Origin: a bacterium
GTDB lineage: Bacteria; Actinomycetota; Acidimicrobiia; Spongiisociales; ZC4RG35
DNA length: 64,000 nucleotides
Direction of reading: 5' to 3'
NCBI GenBank assembly: GCA_024638655.1
Contig: JAHEJW010000011.1
Span: 17,479 to 81,478 of the forward strand
The notes beneath the pieces are model-generated. The model saw only the letters and a list, made by a program, of their open reading frames with translations. It was not told where the DNA came from and did not search any database. Position numbers and translations under genes: made by a program. Below, in pieces: positions 34,158 through 43,361 of the stretch. Each line of letters starts with the position of its first letter. Position 1 is the first letter of the stretch.

Positions 34158-36367
34158 CCGCCCCCTCTCGAGTACGCCCTGCCCGCGTTGCCGGCGGAGT
34201 CGGCGACTCCACCCTGAGGCCAGATGGCATTCCCAAGCTCGAGGGGTCATTCGAGTACGCCCAAGACCTGTGGCAGGAGGGCGCATTGTGGGGTGCCACG
34301 ACACGGAGCCCCCATGCCCACGCCCGCATCGTCGCCGTCGACGTCTCCCCGGCCCTGTCCATAGGTGGGGTGCATGCGGTCCTCACCGCAGATGACGTTC
34401 CGGGTAGCCCGACCTTCGGTCTTGAGCATTCCGACCAACCCGTCCTGGCCTCCGATGTAATCAACTATTGGGGTGAGCCGGTCGCGCTGGTCGCGGCCGA
34501 AGACCGTGATACCGCCCGACGTGCAGCTGCTGCCGTGAAGGTTCGCTACGAGATCCTGGAGCCACTGACGGACCCGGGGGAGGCGGATACCCGTGACGAG
34601 GCTTTTCGCAGGATCCGCATCCGACGGGGCGACCAGGAGGCGTCTGGCCCTGTCGTTGTGGAGGGCTACTACGAAACTGCCATGCAGGACCAGGCGCCTC
34701 TCGGAACCGAAGCGGGACTGGCCGTGCCGGATGGCCAGGGAGGTGTAGACCTCTTCGCCACCAGCCAATTCCTCCATGTCGATCACGAGCAGGTCGTCGC
34801 TAGTTTGGGTCTCTCAGCCGATCAGGTGAGGGCCCACCCAACCGGAATTGGGGGCGCATTCGGGTCGAGGGAGGATGTGAATCTCCACATCCATCTCTGC
34901 ATGCTCGCCCTGCGCACAGGTCAGCCGGTGAAGATGGTCTACGACCGGTCGGAGTCGTTCACCGGCCATGTCCACCGTCATCCCGCTCGCATGTGGTACC
35001 GGCACGAGGCGAACCGGGACGGGACCCTGGCACGTGTCGAAGCGAGGATCCTGCTGGATGGGGGTGCCTACGCGTCAACTACTCCGGCGGTCCTGGCGAA
35101 CGCCTCCTATTTCGCCGTCGGCCCTTACAAGTGCGATTCGGTCGCCGTCGATGGGGTCGGCACCAGAACGAACAACCCTCCCTGTGGAGCGATGCGAGGA
35201 TTCGGAGCCGTTCAGGTCTGCTTTGCCTACGAAACGCAGATGGATCGGTTGGCAGATGCACTGAGCATGGATCCGATCGAGCTGCGCAGGAAGAACGCCC
35301 TCACGACAGGGGATCACTTCGCCACTACCGGGCAGATCATCGAGACACCTCTGCCGACGGTGGAGGTGCTCGAATCACTCGCGGCGATGCCCCTCCCCGC
35401 GGATTCGGAAAGTGACCTGCTGCCGGGCGGAAGCGGATTGACGACCGAAGCTCGCCATGTGATGCGGGGCATCGGCTATGCGATAGGCATCAAGAACCTG
35501 GGTTTCTCGGAAGGATTCGACGACTACTCGCAGGCCCGGGTTCGCCTGGCCGGATCCGGAGCCGTGGTTGAGACGGCGGCTATCGAGGTTGGTCAGGGTC
35601 TCGTCACGGTGCTCGCCCAGATCGCGCGGACGGCCCTCGGGATCTCAGATGTGACCGTCGAGCATGTCGACACCTCGAGGATCGACTCGGCAGGCTCGAC
35701 CTCGGCCTCCCGTCAGACGCAGGTCTCGGGAGGAGCAGTGCTGAAGGCGGCTACCACACTCCGTGACCGGATTCTCCACCATCACGATGGTGACGACCTG
35801 ACCGACCAAGGTGTGCTGCGGAACGGCGATGTGATAGTGACCATGGGCGAGTTGGTGGCCGACGACTGGCAGGAGACGGCGACCTTCCGTCACCCGCCCA
35901 CGACAGCGCCTGACGAATATGGCCAAGGCAAACTTCACGCCGACTTCGCCGTGGCCGGTCATCGAGCGGTCGTCGACGTCGATCCTGAGCTGGGTCTTGT
36001 CAGGGTGATCCGGGTCGATACTGCTCAGGATGTGGGCAAAGCACTCAACCCCGAGGCCGTCCTAGGGCAGATCGAGGGAGGGATCATGCAAGGTGTCGGT
36101 CTCGCAGTGATGGAGGAGTTGGTGGTGGAGGAGGGCATCATCCGGAACCCGAACTTCACGGACTATCTGCTCCCGACGATCCTCGATGCCCCTGATGTCG
36201 AGGCTTTGCTCATCGAGGAAGACGGCTCGTGGGGTCCCTTTGGTGCGAAGGGAGTTGGCGAGCCGCCCACGATCTCCTCGACAGCAGCGGTTGCCGCGGC
36301 GATTCGCGCGGCCACAGGCAAGGCCATCGAAAGGGTCCCGGTGCGACCACAGGACATAGCGCTTTGA
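34154..36367 (+). CDS. Xanthine dehydrogenase molybdopterin-binding subunit
   Basis: A 737-aa Mo subunit. It has the small N-terminal hammerhead domain (GALWGATTRSPHAHARI) and the Mo-cofactor region HPTGIGGAFGSRED, with GAMRGFGAVQ, GSTSASRQTQVSGG and the catalytic Glu in GAKGVGEPP. With the two preceding genes it forms a heterotrimer hydroxylating hypoxanthine/xanthine to urate. Substrate is inferred from its place between guanine deaminase, adenosine deaminase and uricase genes; motif alone does not exclude other aldehyde or purine substrates. Start GTG in a GTGA overlap. Confidence 0.9.
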   Translation: MTAPSRVRPARVAGGVGDSTLRPDGIPKLEGSFEYAQDLWQEGALWGATTRSPHAHARIVAVDVSPALSIGGVHAVLTADDVPGSPTFGLEHSDQPVLASDVINYWGEPVALVAAEDRDTARRAAAAVKVRYEILEPLTDPGEADTRDEAFRRIRIRRGDQEASGPVVVEGYYETAMQDQAPLGTEAGLAVPDGQGGVDLFATSQFLHVDHEQVVASLGLSADQVRAHPTGIGGAFGSREDVNLHIHLCMLALRTGQPVKMVYDRSESFTGHVHRHPARMWYRHEANRDGTLARVEARILLDGGAYASTTPAVLANASYFAVGPYKCDSVAVDGVGTRTNNPPCGAMRGFGAVQVCFAYETQMDRLADALSMDPIELRRKNALTTGDHFATTGQIIETPLPTVEVLESLAAMPLPADSESDLLPGGSGLTTEARHVMRGIGYAIGIKNLGFSEGFDDYSQARVRLAGSGAVVETAAIEVGQGLVTVLAQIARTALGISDVTVEHVDTSRIDSAGSTSASRQTQVSGGAVLKAATTLRDRILHHHDGDDLTDQGVLRNGDVIVTMGELVADDWQETATFRHPPTTAPDEYGQGKLHADFAVAGHRAVVDVDPELGLVRVIRVDTAQDVGKALNPEAVLGQIEGGIMQGVGLAVMEELVVEEGIIRNPNFTDYLLPTILDAPDVEALLIEEDGSWGPFGAKGVGEPPTISSTAAVAAAIRAATGKAIERVPVRPQDIAL

Positions 36368-36372
36368 CGGGA

Positions 36373-37374
36373 ATGCGGGACTTCATCGTGACCCTCCCAA
36401 AGGCCGAGCTGCATCTCCACATAGAGGGCACGCTCGAGCCTGGGATGATGTTCGAGCTCGCCGACCGCAATAGCTACGACTTGCCTTTCGAGTCCCTCCG
36501 GGACGTCGAAGCTGCCTACCGCTTCACCGATCTCCAGTCGTTCCTCGACATCTACTACCAGGGGGCGGCGGTATTGCAGACCGAACAGGACTTCTACGAA
36601 TTGATGCGAGCGTATTTGGATCGAGCGGGCGCCGACGGCGTGCGTCATGCCGAAATCTTCTTCGATCCTCAGACGCACACCGAGCGTGGCGTCGGCTTCG
36701 AAGTGTTCATGAGCGGCTTCAGGGCTGCGATGGCGGACACGCCCAACATCTCCTCGAGCCTGATTCTGTGCTTTTTGCGACATCTCAGTGGTGCTGATGC
36801 CGTCGAGGCCATGGCCATGGCCGAGCCTCACCTCGAAGGCGTGGTGGCGGTCGGTCTCGACTCCTCGGAGAAGGGCAATCCCCCTGAGCTCTTCGAGGAG
36901 GCCTATGCGATGGCCCGTGAGCTCGGTCTCCGAGCTGTCGCTCATGCCGGCGAGGAGGGGCCCCCAGAATACGTTGAGGCGGCGCTGGATGTTCTGGGAG
37001 CCGAGCGAATCGACCATGGAATCCGCAGTCTCGAAAAGCCACCTCTGGTCGAGCGTCTGAGGAAGGACCAGGTGCCAATCACAGTCTGCCCTTTGTCCAA
37101 TGTCGCCCTGCGGGTTGTAGATCGAATCGAGGACCATCCGCTACCGGAGATGATGGGACGGGGTCTGCAGGTGAGTGTCAACTCCGATGACCCGGCCTAT
37201 TTTGGTGGGTATATAGGTGAGAACTACCTGGGTCTGGCGGAGAAGCTCGGCTTTGGACGTGACGAGCTGGCCAAGATCGCTCGCAACTCCATCAACTCCT
37301 CCTTCGCAGAGGCACTTCGAAAAGCCGAGTTGATCACCCAGCTCGAGGAAGCCCTATCTTCCGACGAGGGCTAG
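36373..37374 (+). CDS. add: Adenosine deaminase
   Basis: A 333-aa zinc enzyme converting adenosine to inosine (or adenine to hypoxanthine in some relatives). LHLHIEGTLEP (His14, His16), AVAHAGEEG (catalytic Glu), DHGIRS and SVNSDDPAYFGG form the full active-site set. It would feed hypoxanthine/xanthine oxidation. Two starts are possible: ATG 36373, used here, or TTG 36364, which makes a TTGA overlap with the Mo subunit and has AGGA 8 nt upstream. Its last 21 nt overlap the 3' end of the convergent thioesterase gene. Confidence 0.9.
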   Translation: MRDFIVTLPKAELHLHIEGTLEPGMMFELADRNSYDLPFESLRDVEAAYRFTDLQSFLDIYYQGAAVLQTEQDFYELMRAYLDRAGADGVRHAEIFFDPQTHTERGVGFEVFMSGFRAAMADTPNISSSLILCFLRHLSGADAVEAMAMAEPHLEGVVAVGLDSSEKGNPPELFEEAYAMARELGLRAVAHAGEEGPPEYVEAALDVLGAERIDHGIRSLEKPPLVERLRKDQVPITVCPLSNVALRVVDRIEDHPLPEMMGRGLQVSVNSDDPAYFGGYIGENYLGLAEKLGFGRDELAKIARNSINSSFAEALRKAELITQLEEALSSDEG

Positions 37375-38151
37375 CTGGCGGCTCAGCGCAACCAGGGTGC
37401 CGTTGTCGGCCCAGATCTCGCCGTCTTCTTCGAGGAATCCACCGGTCACGAACCTCGTACGGAACCTGCATTTCAGCCAATCGTGAGGTCCCGGGTTCCG
37501 GACGTGAACGGTGAGGTCGAGCGTCGGAGTCCAGGTCATGGGGAGATCCGTGTTGAAGATCGCAGGGGGAAAGGCGTCGGAGGCCAAAACGACGGCGAGA
37601 GCTTCGATCGGCTCATCGTCGATCAGTCTGAACCAACCCCTGACCACCGCCGAGCCCGACGGCCTCCCCAGGAGAGTCGACGCATCCTCGGGATGAATCC
37701 TGAGCTCGACCCGATCCATGATTGGCGGGGGAAATGGAGCGTCCACCGCGGGCACTGCCCGAACACACTCTTCTGGGGGCGGCAGGTCAGGAGGGGAGCC
37801 GGCCATCATGGCCGATTCCATGGTGCTGGTCGACGGTGCCGCCAGTGAGCCGGTGACGGACAGCAGGGTCACTCCTCCCGAAGTCATCACCGCGCGTTGG
37901 GTGGTGAACGTGCGGCCGGTCTTGAGCTCCACTACTTCGATCTCGACCTCGCCGGCACCTCCCGGGTTGAGAAAGTGGCCGGTCATCGAGACGGGGACCC
38001 GGCCATCGGTCTCCGACATCATCGCCCTGGCCGCGATCGCCATCATGTAGCCACCATTTGTGATGCCCATGATGTCCCAACCCTGATGGAGCACGCCGGC
38101 ATAGCGACTCGCGCCCAGCGCCTCGACAGCGGTGGCCTGGCTGAATGTCAT
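37354..38151 (-). CDS. TesB-like acyl-CoA thioesterase (double hotdog)
   Basis: A 265-aa protein with two hotdog-like halves. The first shows GWDIMGITNGGYMMAIAARAM and VSMTGHFLNPGG, the second VVRGWFRLIDDEPIEALAVVLASDAFPPAIF and TPTLDLTVHVR. This is the pattern of the TesB-like thioesterase family in actinobacteria, which hydrolyse acyl-CoAs in the cytosol. Its ATG overlaps the purM stop by 4 nt (ATGA), so it is translated from the purF-purM transcript. Substrate unknown. Confidence 0.78.
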   Translation of the reverse strand: MTFSQATAVEALGASRYAGVLHQGWDIMGITNGGYMMAIAARAMMSETDGRVPVSMTGHFLNPGGAGEVEIEVVELKTGRTFTTQRAVMTSGGVTLLSVTGSLAAPSTSTMESAMMAGSPPDLPPPEECVRAVPAVDAPFPPPIMDRVELRIHPEDASTLLGRPSGSAVVRGWFRLIDDEPIEALAVVLASDAFPPAIFNTDLPMTWTPTLDLTVHVRNPGPHDWLKCRFRTRFVTGGFLEEDGEIWADNGTLVALSRQLALVGR

Positions 38152-39122
38152 CGCAAGGTGATCGTTTCGCCGGCTCGCACTGCACCGAGTACCACAGGGT
38201 TGTGAAGCTCGAGATGCTCCATGAGCCGATCTACCTCGACCTGATCCACGACCAGACAGAAACCGATCCCCATGTTGAAAGTCTGGAACATCTCATCGCG
38301 GCTCACCCCCCGGTCGGAGACCAATCCAAAGACGCTCGGCGGCTCCCATGTCGAGGTGTCTATGTCGGCGCCGAGCCCGGCCGGGAGTGCTCGCCGGAGG
38401 TTCTCGACGATGCCGCCCCCGGTGATGTGAGCTCCGGCGTGCACTCCGCCAGAGTCGACCGCCGACAGCACCGATGTCGAGTAGATGACCGACGGCTCGA
38501 GGAGAGCCTCCGCGTGGTTTTCGACTTCGTCGCCCATGACCGCTCGCACCAGCGAGAAGCCATTGGAGCGCAGGTTGGGTGACCGGAGTCCGATGATCAC
38601 ATCACCCGCTCGCACCAGATGTGGCCCCAACTGCCCCGCTTTCTCGACCACTCCGAGCGCTGCTCCGGCCAGGTCAACCGCATCGTCTGCCATGACCCCG
38701 GGGTGCTCCGCCGTTTCCCCACCGAGCAGGGCACATCCCGCAGCAATACAAGCGCGGGATATCGATTGGACGATCGTCGATTCTCTCTTCGGGTCTAGTG
38801 ATCCCACTGCCATGTAGTCGACAAATGCCAGAGGCTTGGCCCCAACCGCAGCCAGATCGTCGACGCACATCGCCACGAGATCGAATCCGACGCCGTTCCA
38901 GAGCCCGGTACGCCGAGCAATCTCCAGCTTCGTGCCGACCCCATCGGTCGTCATCATGAGAACGGGCATGCGGAGTCCCGCGGGTATCTCGATCCCGGCG
39001 GCAAAGCCGCCGAACATCCCGACAACACCGTTCTTCCAGGTCGCTGTCACTGCCTCGGATATCGCAGAGACGTGATGACGGGCTGCCTCCAGGTCCACAC
39101 CTGCGTCCCGGTACGAAGTCAT
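38148..39122 (-). CDS. purM: Phosphoribosylformylglycinamidine cyclo-ligase (AIR synthetase)
   Basis: A 324-aa enzyme closing the imidazole ring (FGAM to AIR, ATP-dependent), step 5 of purine synthesis. It has MTSYRDAGVDLEAA at the start, VLMMTTDGVGTKLEIA, GGETAEHPGVM and HITGGGIVENLRR. The open frame runs upstream inside purF; ATG 39122, 1 nt after the purF stop with GAGAG upstream, matches PurM N termini. The purF-purM-thioesterase order suggests one operon. Confidence 0.96.
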   Translation of the reverse strand: MTSYRDAGVDLEAARHHVSAISEAVTATWKNGVVGMFGGFAAGIEIPAGLRMPVLMMTTDGVGTKLEIARRTGLWNGVGFDLVAMCVDDLAAVGAKPLAFVDYMAVGSLDPKRESTIVQSISRACIAAGCALLGGETAEHPGVMADDAVDLAGAALGVVEKAGQLGPHLVRAGDVIIGLRSPNLRSNGFSLVRAVMGDEVENHAEALLEPSVIYSTSVLSAVDSGGVHAGAHITGGGIVENLRRALPAGLGADIDTSTWEPPSVFGLVSDRGVSRDEMFQTFNMGIGFCLVVDQVEVDRLMEHLELHNPVVLGAVRAGETITLR

Positions 39123-39123
39123 G

Positions 39124-40554
39124 TCAGGATCTCTCGAGCTGGTACTTATCCGTGGTGGCGGGGAGATCGGTTGGGTACTCACCGGAGAGACATGCCGTGC
39201 AGAAACCGGCGTCGGCCACACCCGTTGCCTCGAGCAGGCCCTCAAGGGTCAGATATCCGAGGGAGTCGGCGTTGAGGTGCTGTCTGATCTCCTCGACGTC
39301 CTTGGTGGCGGCGATGAGGGTGGAGCGGTCGGAAGTGTCCATGCCGTAGAAGCAAGGCCACCGATAGGGGGGCGAGGAGATCCTGAGGTGGACCTCGGTC
39401 GCGCCCGCCTCACGCACCATTGCAACCAGCTTCTGAGTCGTCGATCCCCTAACGATCGAATCATCCACGAGGACCACCCGTTTCCCGACCAGGTTCTCAG
39501 GGATCGGGTTCAATTTCATACGGATTCCCTGATCTCGCAAACCTTGCGTCGGCTCTATGAAGGTGCGACCGACGTAACGGTTCTTCACGAGCCCGTCGCT
39601 GTACGGGATCCCGCTTGCGGTCGAGAAGCCTTGTGCCGCCGGAATGCCCGACTCCGGCACGGGCACGATTATGTCGGCCGCGGCCGGGGACTCGTTGGAC
39701 AGGATCCGTCCCATCTCATGACGAGCGGCATGGATGTTCCGACCGTACATGTGGCTGTCGGGTCGGGCGAAGTAGACGAACTCGAACAGACAGAGTCCGG
39801 GTTTCACGTCCTCGAATGGGTAGTAGCTGCGCAACCCGCTCGCGTCGATGACGACCATCTCACCAGCGCCGATTTCACGCACGAAGCCAGCCCCGACCAG
39901 ATCGAGGGCCGATGACTCTGAAGCGATGACCCAGCCGCCTTCGCTGAGCTTCCCGAGACTCAGTGGTCGGAAGCCGTTCGGGTCGCGAAGGCCCACGATC
40001 CTGCCCTGGTCCATGATCACCAGGGAGAAAGCGCCCTTCCAGGTGGGGGCGACCTGCATCAGGGCCATCTCCAACCCGCGGGCGTCGGATCGCTCGTCGT
40101 CTATCGCTCGAGCTATCCCCTCGGCCATTAGGTCGGAGTCCGTCGTCGCCCCGGACACGCCCAGAGCGGCTGCCAGATCGGCTGTGTTGGTGAGGTTGCC
40201 ATTGTGGCCGAGGGCGACGCTGGTGCTCCCGACCTGTCGGTGGGCGGGCTGGGCGTTTGCCCAGCTCGTCGATCCGGTGGTCGAATAGCGCGTGTGCCCG
40301 ATGCCGAGGTGGCCGTCGAGCCCGGCCAGCGCCGGTTCGTCGAAGACCTGCGCCACCAGACCAAGGTCTTTGAAGACGGTCACGGTCTCACCGTTCGAAG
40401 TGGCGATGCCTGCCGACTCCTGTCCTCGATGCTGCAGGGCGAAGAGCCCGAAGTAGATCAACCTGGAGACTTGATCATCTGGCGAGTAGGCGGCGAATAC
40501 CCCGCAAGCCTCGCGGGGTCCGTTTTCGTCCGAGATGTGGGCCTCCTGAGGCAC
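39124..40554 (-). CDS. purF: Amidophosphoribosyltransferase
   Basis: A 476-aa enzyme catalysing the first committed step (PRPP plus glutamine to phosphoribosylamine). A 16-residue propeptide precedes the nucleophile Cys17 (EACGVFAAYS). The PRPP loop is VVLVDDSIVRGSTT. C-terminal FCTACLSGEYP supplies Fe-S ligands, so it is the propeptide-processed, cluster-containing type known from Bacillus. GTG at 40554 with TACGAT 6 nt upstream. Confidence 0.96.
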   Translation of the reverse strand: MPQEAHISDENGPREACGVFAAYSPDDQVSRLIYFGLFALQHRGQESAGIATSNGETVTVFKDLGLVAQVFDEPALAGLDGHLGIGHTRYSTTGSTSWANAQPAHRQVGSTSVALGHNGNLTNTADLAAALGVSGATTDSDLMAEGIARAIDDERSDARGLEMALMQVAPTWKGAFSLVIMDQGRIVGLRDPNGFRPLSLGKLSEGGWVIASESSALDLVGAGFVREIGAGEMVVIDASGLRSYYPFEDVKPGLCLFEFVYFARPDSHMYGRNIHAARHEMGRILSNESPAAADIIVPVPESGIPAAQGFSTASGIPYSDGLVKNRYVGRTFIEPTQGLRDQGIRMKLNPIPENLVGKRVVLVDDSIVRGSTTQKLVAMVREAGATEVHLRISSPPYRWPCFYGMDTSDRSTLIAATKDVEEIRQHLNADSLGYLTLEGLLEATGVADAGFCTACLSGEYPTDLPATTDKYQLERS

Positions 40555-40560
40555 GTCTTC

Positions 40561-40566
40561 ATCGTA
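40561..40566 (-). promoter_or_regulatory. Leaderless -10 element of the purF operon (TACGAT)
   Basis: TACGAT on the minus strand ends 6 nt before the GTG at 40554. Confidence 0.65.
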
Positions 40567-40599
40567 GGCCCGGCCCGGTAGCCAACCCAGCCCAGCACG

Positions 40600-41115
40600 T
40601 CAGGAATTCGCGAAGACCTCGCGATAGGCCTCGGCGAGCTGCAAGTAGTGTTCGACACCTTCATCGGCCCTTCGGATCTCATCTTCGGTCAGATCCCGAA
40701 CGACGCGAGCCGGGGTGCCCAGCGCCAAGGTCCATGGTGGGATTTCCCGGCCTTCTGCCAGAACCGACCCGGCTCCTAGCCAGGCGCCTTCACCCACCTT
40801 GGAGTTGTTCAGTGCCTTGGCACCGACTCCGATGAGAGCCCGGTCTCCGATCTGAGCACCGTGAATCACCGCCAGATGACCGACGGTCACGCGATTGCCC
40901 AACACACAGGGGACGCCCTCGTCGCAATGGAGTACGGCGTTGTCCTGGACATTGGTTTCCATCCCAACGGAGATCCGGTCGAGCTCGGCCCGCACCACCG
41001 CCCCGAACAAGATGAACGCCCGGGGGGCGATCTCGACCTGTCCGTAGACACGTGCCCCGGGACAGACGAGGGCAGCGGGATCGATTCTCGGATCCGGGAT
41101 CCGGGGAGCCCTCAA
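40600..41115 (-). CDS. Gamma carbonic anhydrase-like hexapeptide-repeat protein
   Basis: A 171-aa left-handed beta-helix protein. Hexapeptide turns include VYGQVEIAPRAFILFGAVVRAELDRISVG, and TVGHLAVIHGAQIGDRALIGVGA carries the conserved His pair; HCD upstream gives the third metal ligand. Closest to YrdA/PaaY-type gamma-CA proteins, often of unproven activity. The TTG start overlaps the DsbA-like stop (TTGA) with GGAGG just upstream, so it is coupled to that gene. Confidence 0.85.
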   Translation of the reverse strand: MRAPRIPDPRIDPAALVCPGARVYGQVEIAPRAFILFGAVVRAELDRISVGMETNVQDNAVLHCDEGVPCVLGNRVTVGHLAVIHGAQIGDRALIGVGAKALNNSKVGEGAWLGAGSVLAEGREIPPWTLALGTPARVVRDLTEDEIRRADEGVEHYLQLAEAYREVFANS

Positions 41116-41744
41116 CCTGCCTCCGCATCGTCGATGGAGGCGATACGGGAGCGGATCACGTCGGCTTTGGTCCAGCCCCGGGCGAGTAGTGCGAGTCGGT
41201 CACCGCTCAGCTCACCAACCAGGGTCGGAAACCCGCTGATCCCCCAGTTGCGGGCCCGGCCGAAGTCAGACCATGCTGTCTGCCTGGCCTCTTTGGACTC
41301 GAGCCTCGACCTGAACTCGGACTGGTCCAGGGGGTAGGCGCCGGCCAGATCCGCCAGAACCGCGAAGTCGGTGACGTCTCGGCCCTCGGCGTAGAAGGCC
41401 CTCTGCAGGTCGGCGAAGTAGTCGAGCGTGCCCGGCTCGTGCAGTTCTCTCATGGTCACCACCGCCACGGCTGCGGGTTCGGTGTCGTATACCCACCCGT
41501 CTCTTCTGTCCAGGAAGTCGATATCGAAGGGCTGTCCGGTCCGCTCGGCGATCTCCACCCAATGATGCCTCAGGAAGTCCGCCATTCGATCGGTCAGGCT
41601 CTGTGCCGACGGCCCCGGTCGGAGACCCCCGACCACGACCTCGACGGCGAATTCCGCAGAGAGTGACTCGATCTCGGGCGCAAATCCCCAGCACCAGGAG
41701 CACATGGGGTCTCCTACGTAGATCAACTTCACCGGCGCTTCCAT
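41112..41744 (-). CDS. DsbA family protein (COG3531-like, CxxC)
   Basis: A 210-aa thioredoxin-fold protein with a CSWC redox motif ([13 protein letters not shown] at about 12-24) and cis-Pro segment SGFPTLV near the C terminus. No signal peptide, so cytosolic; the likeness is to COG3531/SpxH-type proteins. The long frame extends upstream across the sigma-factor gene, but ATG 41744 is the domain start and TAAGGT lies 8 nt before it. Divergent from the sigma-factor gene. Confidence 0.83.
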   Translation of the reverse strand: MEAPVKLIYVGDPMCSWCWGFAPEIESLSAEFAVEVVVGGLRPGPSAQSLTDRMADFLRHHWVEIAERTGQPFDIDFLDRRDGWVYDTEPAAVAVVTMRELHEPGTLDYFADLQRAFYAEGRDVTDFAVLADLAGAYPLDQSEFRSRLESKEARQTAWSDFGRARNWGISGFPTLVGELSGDRLALLARGWTKADVIRSRIASIDDAEAG

Positions 41745-41752
41745 GGCTTTCA

Positions 41753-41758
41753 ACCTTA
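41753..41758 (-). promoter_or_regulatory. Possible leaderless -10 element of the DsbA-like gene (TAAGGT)
   Basis: TAAGGT on the minus strand ends 8 nt before the ATG at 41744. It deviates from the usual G/C at hexamer positions 3-4. Confidence 0.4.
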
Positions 41759-41814
41759 CGTTGGGCAGAATTGCGTTCGAACACGACAACCAAGGCAGTA
41801 TTCGTGACATTTCC

Positions 41815-43047
41815 ATGACAGGACCAACTTCGGCTGTCGAGGCCGTCTTCAGAGAGTCGTACTCCCTGGTGGTCTCCAGCCTCTCCAGACAACTGCGGGA
41901 CATCGATCTCGCCGAAGAGGCGCTGCAGGACGCTTTCGCCGAGGCTCTCAGGGCTTGGCCGGAGACAGGTGTTCCCTCCAATCCAGGGGGATGGCTGATG
42001 ACCGTCGCTCGTCGAAGAGCGATCGATCGGATTCGGCGAGCCAGGACGTACGCAAGGAAACAGGAATTGCTGGCGAGCCTGGAGAGCGTGGAGTCCGACC
42101 GCTCCGACACACCACGGGAGGGTCACGTCCTTGGTGATGATCGCTTGGAGATGGTCTTCGCCTGCTGTCATCCGGCGCTTTCAACCGACAAGCAAGTGGC
42201 GCTCACGCTGAAGACCTTGGGCGGTCTGACCACAAAGGAGATCGCCGAGGCATTCCTGGTGAGTGAGCCGACCATGGCCCAGCGGCTGGTGCGAGCCAAG
42301 TCGAAGATCCGCGACGCGGGGATTCCGTTCCAGGTGCCTTCCGAGGGCGAGCTCGCCCAGCGGCTCGACGCCGTCCTTTCGGTGATCTACCTGATATTCA
42401 ATGAAGGCTATTTCGCCACGTCGGGCGAGTCACTGGTGCGTGACGAGCTTGCCGTGTCGGCGATCGAGCTGGGCCGTCTGCTCCGGAGTCTCATCGCCGA
42501 GGATCCTGAAGTAATGGGGCTCCTCGGTCTCATGCTTCTCCAGCATGCTCGGAGGGATGCGCGAACGGATGACACCGGTGGGATCGTGCTTCTCCAGGAC
42601 CAGGAACGGTCCCAATGGGACCAGGACGCCATCGAAGAGGGGATTCAGCTGGTTGGTGAGGCCGCAGATCTGGGGGGGCGGGGCCCCTACTTCCTTCAGG
42701 CGGCGATTGCCGCCCAGCACTCCACTGCAGCCTCATGGGAGGCCACTGACTGGCCGAGGATCGTATCCCTCTATGACAGGCTCTACCCGGTGACCGGCTC
42801 ACCTGTGGTGTCTCTCAATAGGGCTGTGGCTGTCGCCTACGCCCGCGATCCGAAGGCCGGCCTGACCGCCCTCGAAGGGCTCGAGAAGGAACTCGACGGT
42901 TACCACGTGTTTCACGCCTCGAAGGGGGAGATGTTGCGACGTTCGGGACGTATCGACGAGGCGCGAATCGAGTTGGAGCGCGCCCTCACATTGGCGAGCA
43001 ACCCCGCCGAGCAGCGTCTCTTGGCCGACAGGCTGGAGAAGCTCTGA
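41815..43047 (+). CDS. ECF sigma factor of the ECF42 type with C-terminal TPR-like extension
   Basis: A 410-aa RNA polymerase sigma factor. Sigma-2 region: [38 protein letters not shown] and [20 protein letters not shown]. Sigma-4: [28 protein letters not shown]. The roughly 200-residue extension ([19 protein letters not shown] onward) is characteristic of ECF42 factors and replaces an anti-sigma partner. ECF42 genes usually sit beside DGPF/YCII-domain genes; none is seen here. ATG 41815 is chosen over GTG/ATG starts further upstream because it begins the sigma-2 domain. Confidence 0.87.
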   Translation: MTGPTSAVEAVFRESYSLVVSSLSRQLRDIDLAEEALQDAFAEALRAWPETGVPSNPGGWLMTVARRRAIDRIRRARTYARKQELLASLESVESDRSDTPREGHVLGDDRLEMVFACCHPALSTDKQVALTLKTLGGLTTKEIAEAFLVSEPTMAQRLVRAKSKIRDAGIPFQVPSEGELAQRLDAVLSVIYLIFNEGYFATSGESLVRDELAVSAIELGRLLRSLIAEDPEVMGLLGLMLLQHARRDARTDDTGGIVLLQDQERSQWDQDAIEEGIQLVGEAADLGGRGPYFLQAAIAAQHSTAASWEATDWPRIVSLYDRLYPVTGSPVVSLNRAVAVAYARDPKAGLTALEGLEKELDGYHVFHASKGEMLRRSGRIDEARIELERALTLASNPAEQRLLADRLEKL

Positions 43048-43052
43048 GCCAG

Positions 43053-43358
43053 GTGTCGCGATTCGTAGTCGATGTGGTCGTGTTCGGGGCGATTGCAGCG
43101 TTGCTGGCCGGCCCGGTCTTGATCGTCGGTCTGCGACGAGGCCTGTCGGCGACTGTCCGCCGCTTCTTGTTGGGAGCGGGGATCGTGGCCGTCTTCTCAG
43201 CCCTCGTGTCCCTTGGCTCGGACGCGTTGGTCCGGCGGTGTTTCGATGCAGGGAACACCGGTTGCCTCGACTACGGGGCCTTTGGTGTGAAGGTCCTCGC
43301 TCTTGGCGTCTACGGGGTCCTGGCTCTTCTGCGAGCTATCGCTATCTCGCGAGACTGA
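43053..43358 (+). CDS. Small membrane protein, function unknown
   Basis: A 101-aa protein with three hydrophobic segments (about 5-26, 38-55 and 77-96) and two Cys in the loop VRRCFDAGNTGCLDYG, which could form a disulfide outside the membrane. GTG start 5 nt after the sigma-factor stop, so probably co-transcribed. No family recognised; being next to an ECF42 gene it could be in its regulon. Confidence 0.6.
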   Translation: MSRFVVDVVVFGAIAALLAGPVLIVGLRRGLSATVRRFLLGAGIVAVFSALVSLGSDALVRRCFDAGNTGCLDYGAFGVKVLALGVYGVLALLRAIAISRD

Positions 43359-43361
43359 GCA

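Noticed and set aside
41745..42110. Longer start for the DsbA-like protein
   Set aside because: The extension is antisense to the sigma-factor gene; the thioredoxin fold begins right after ATG 41744.
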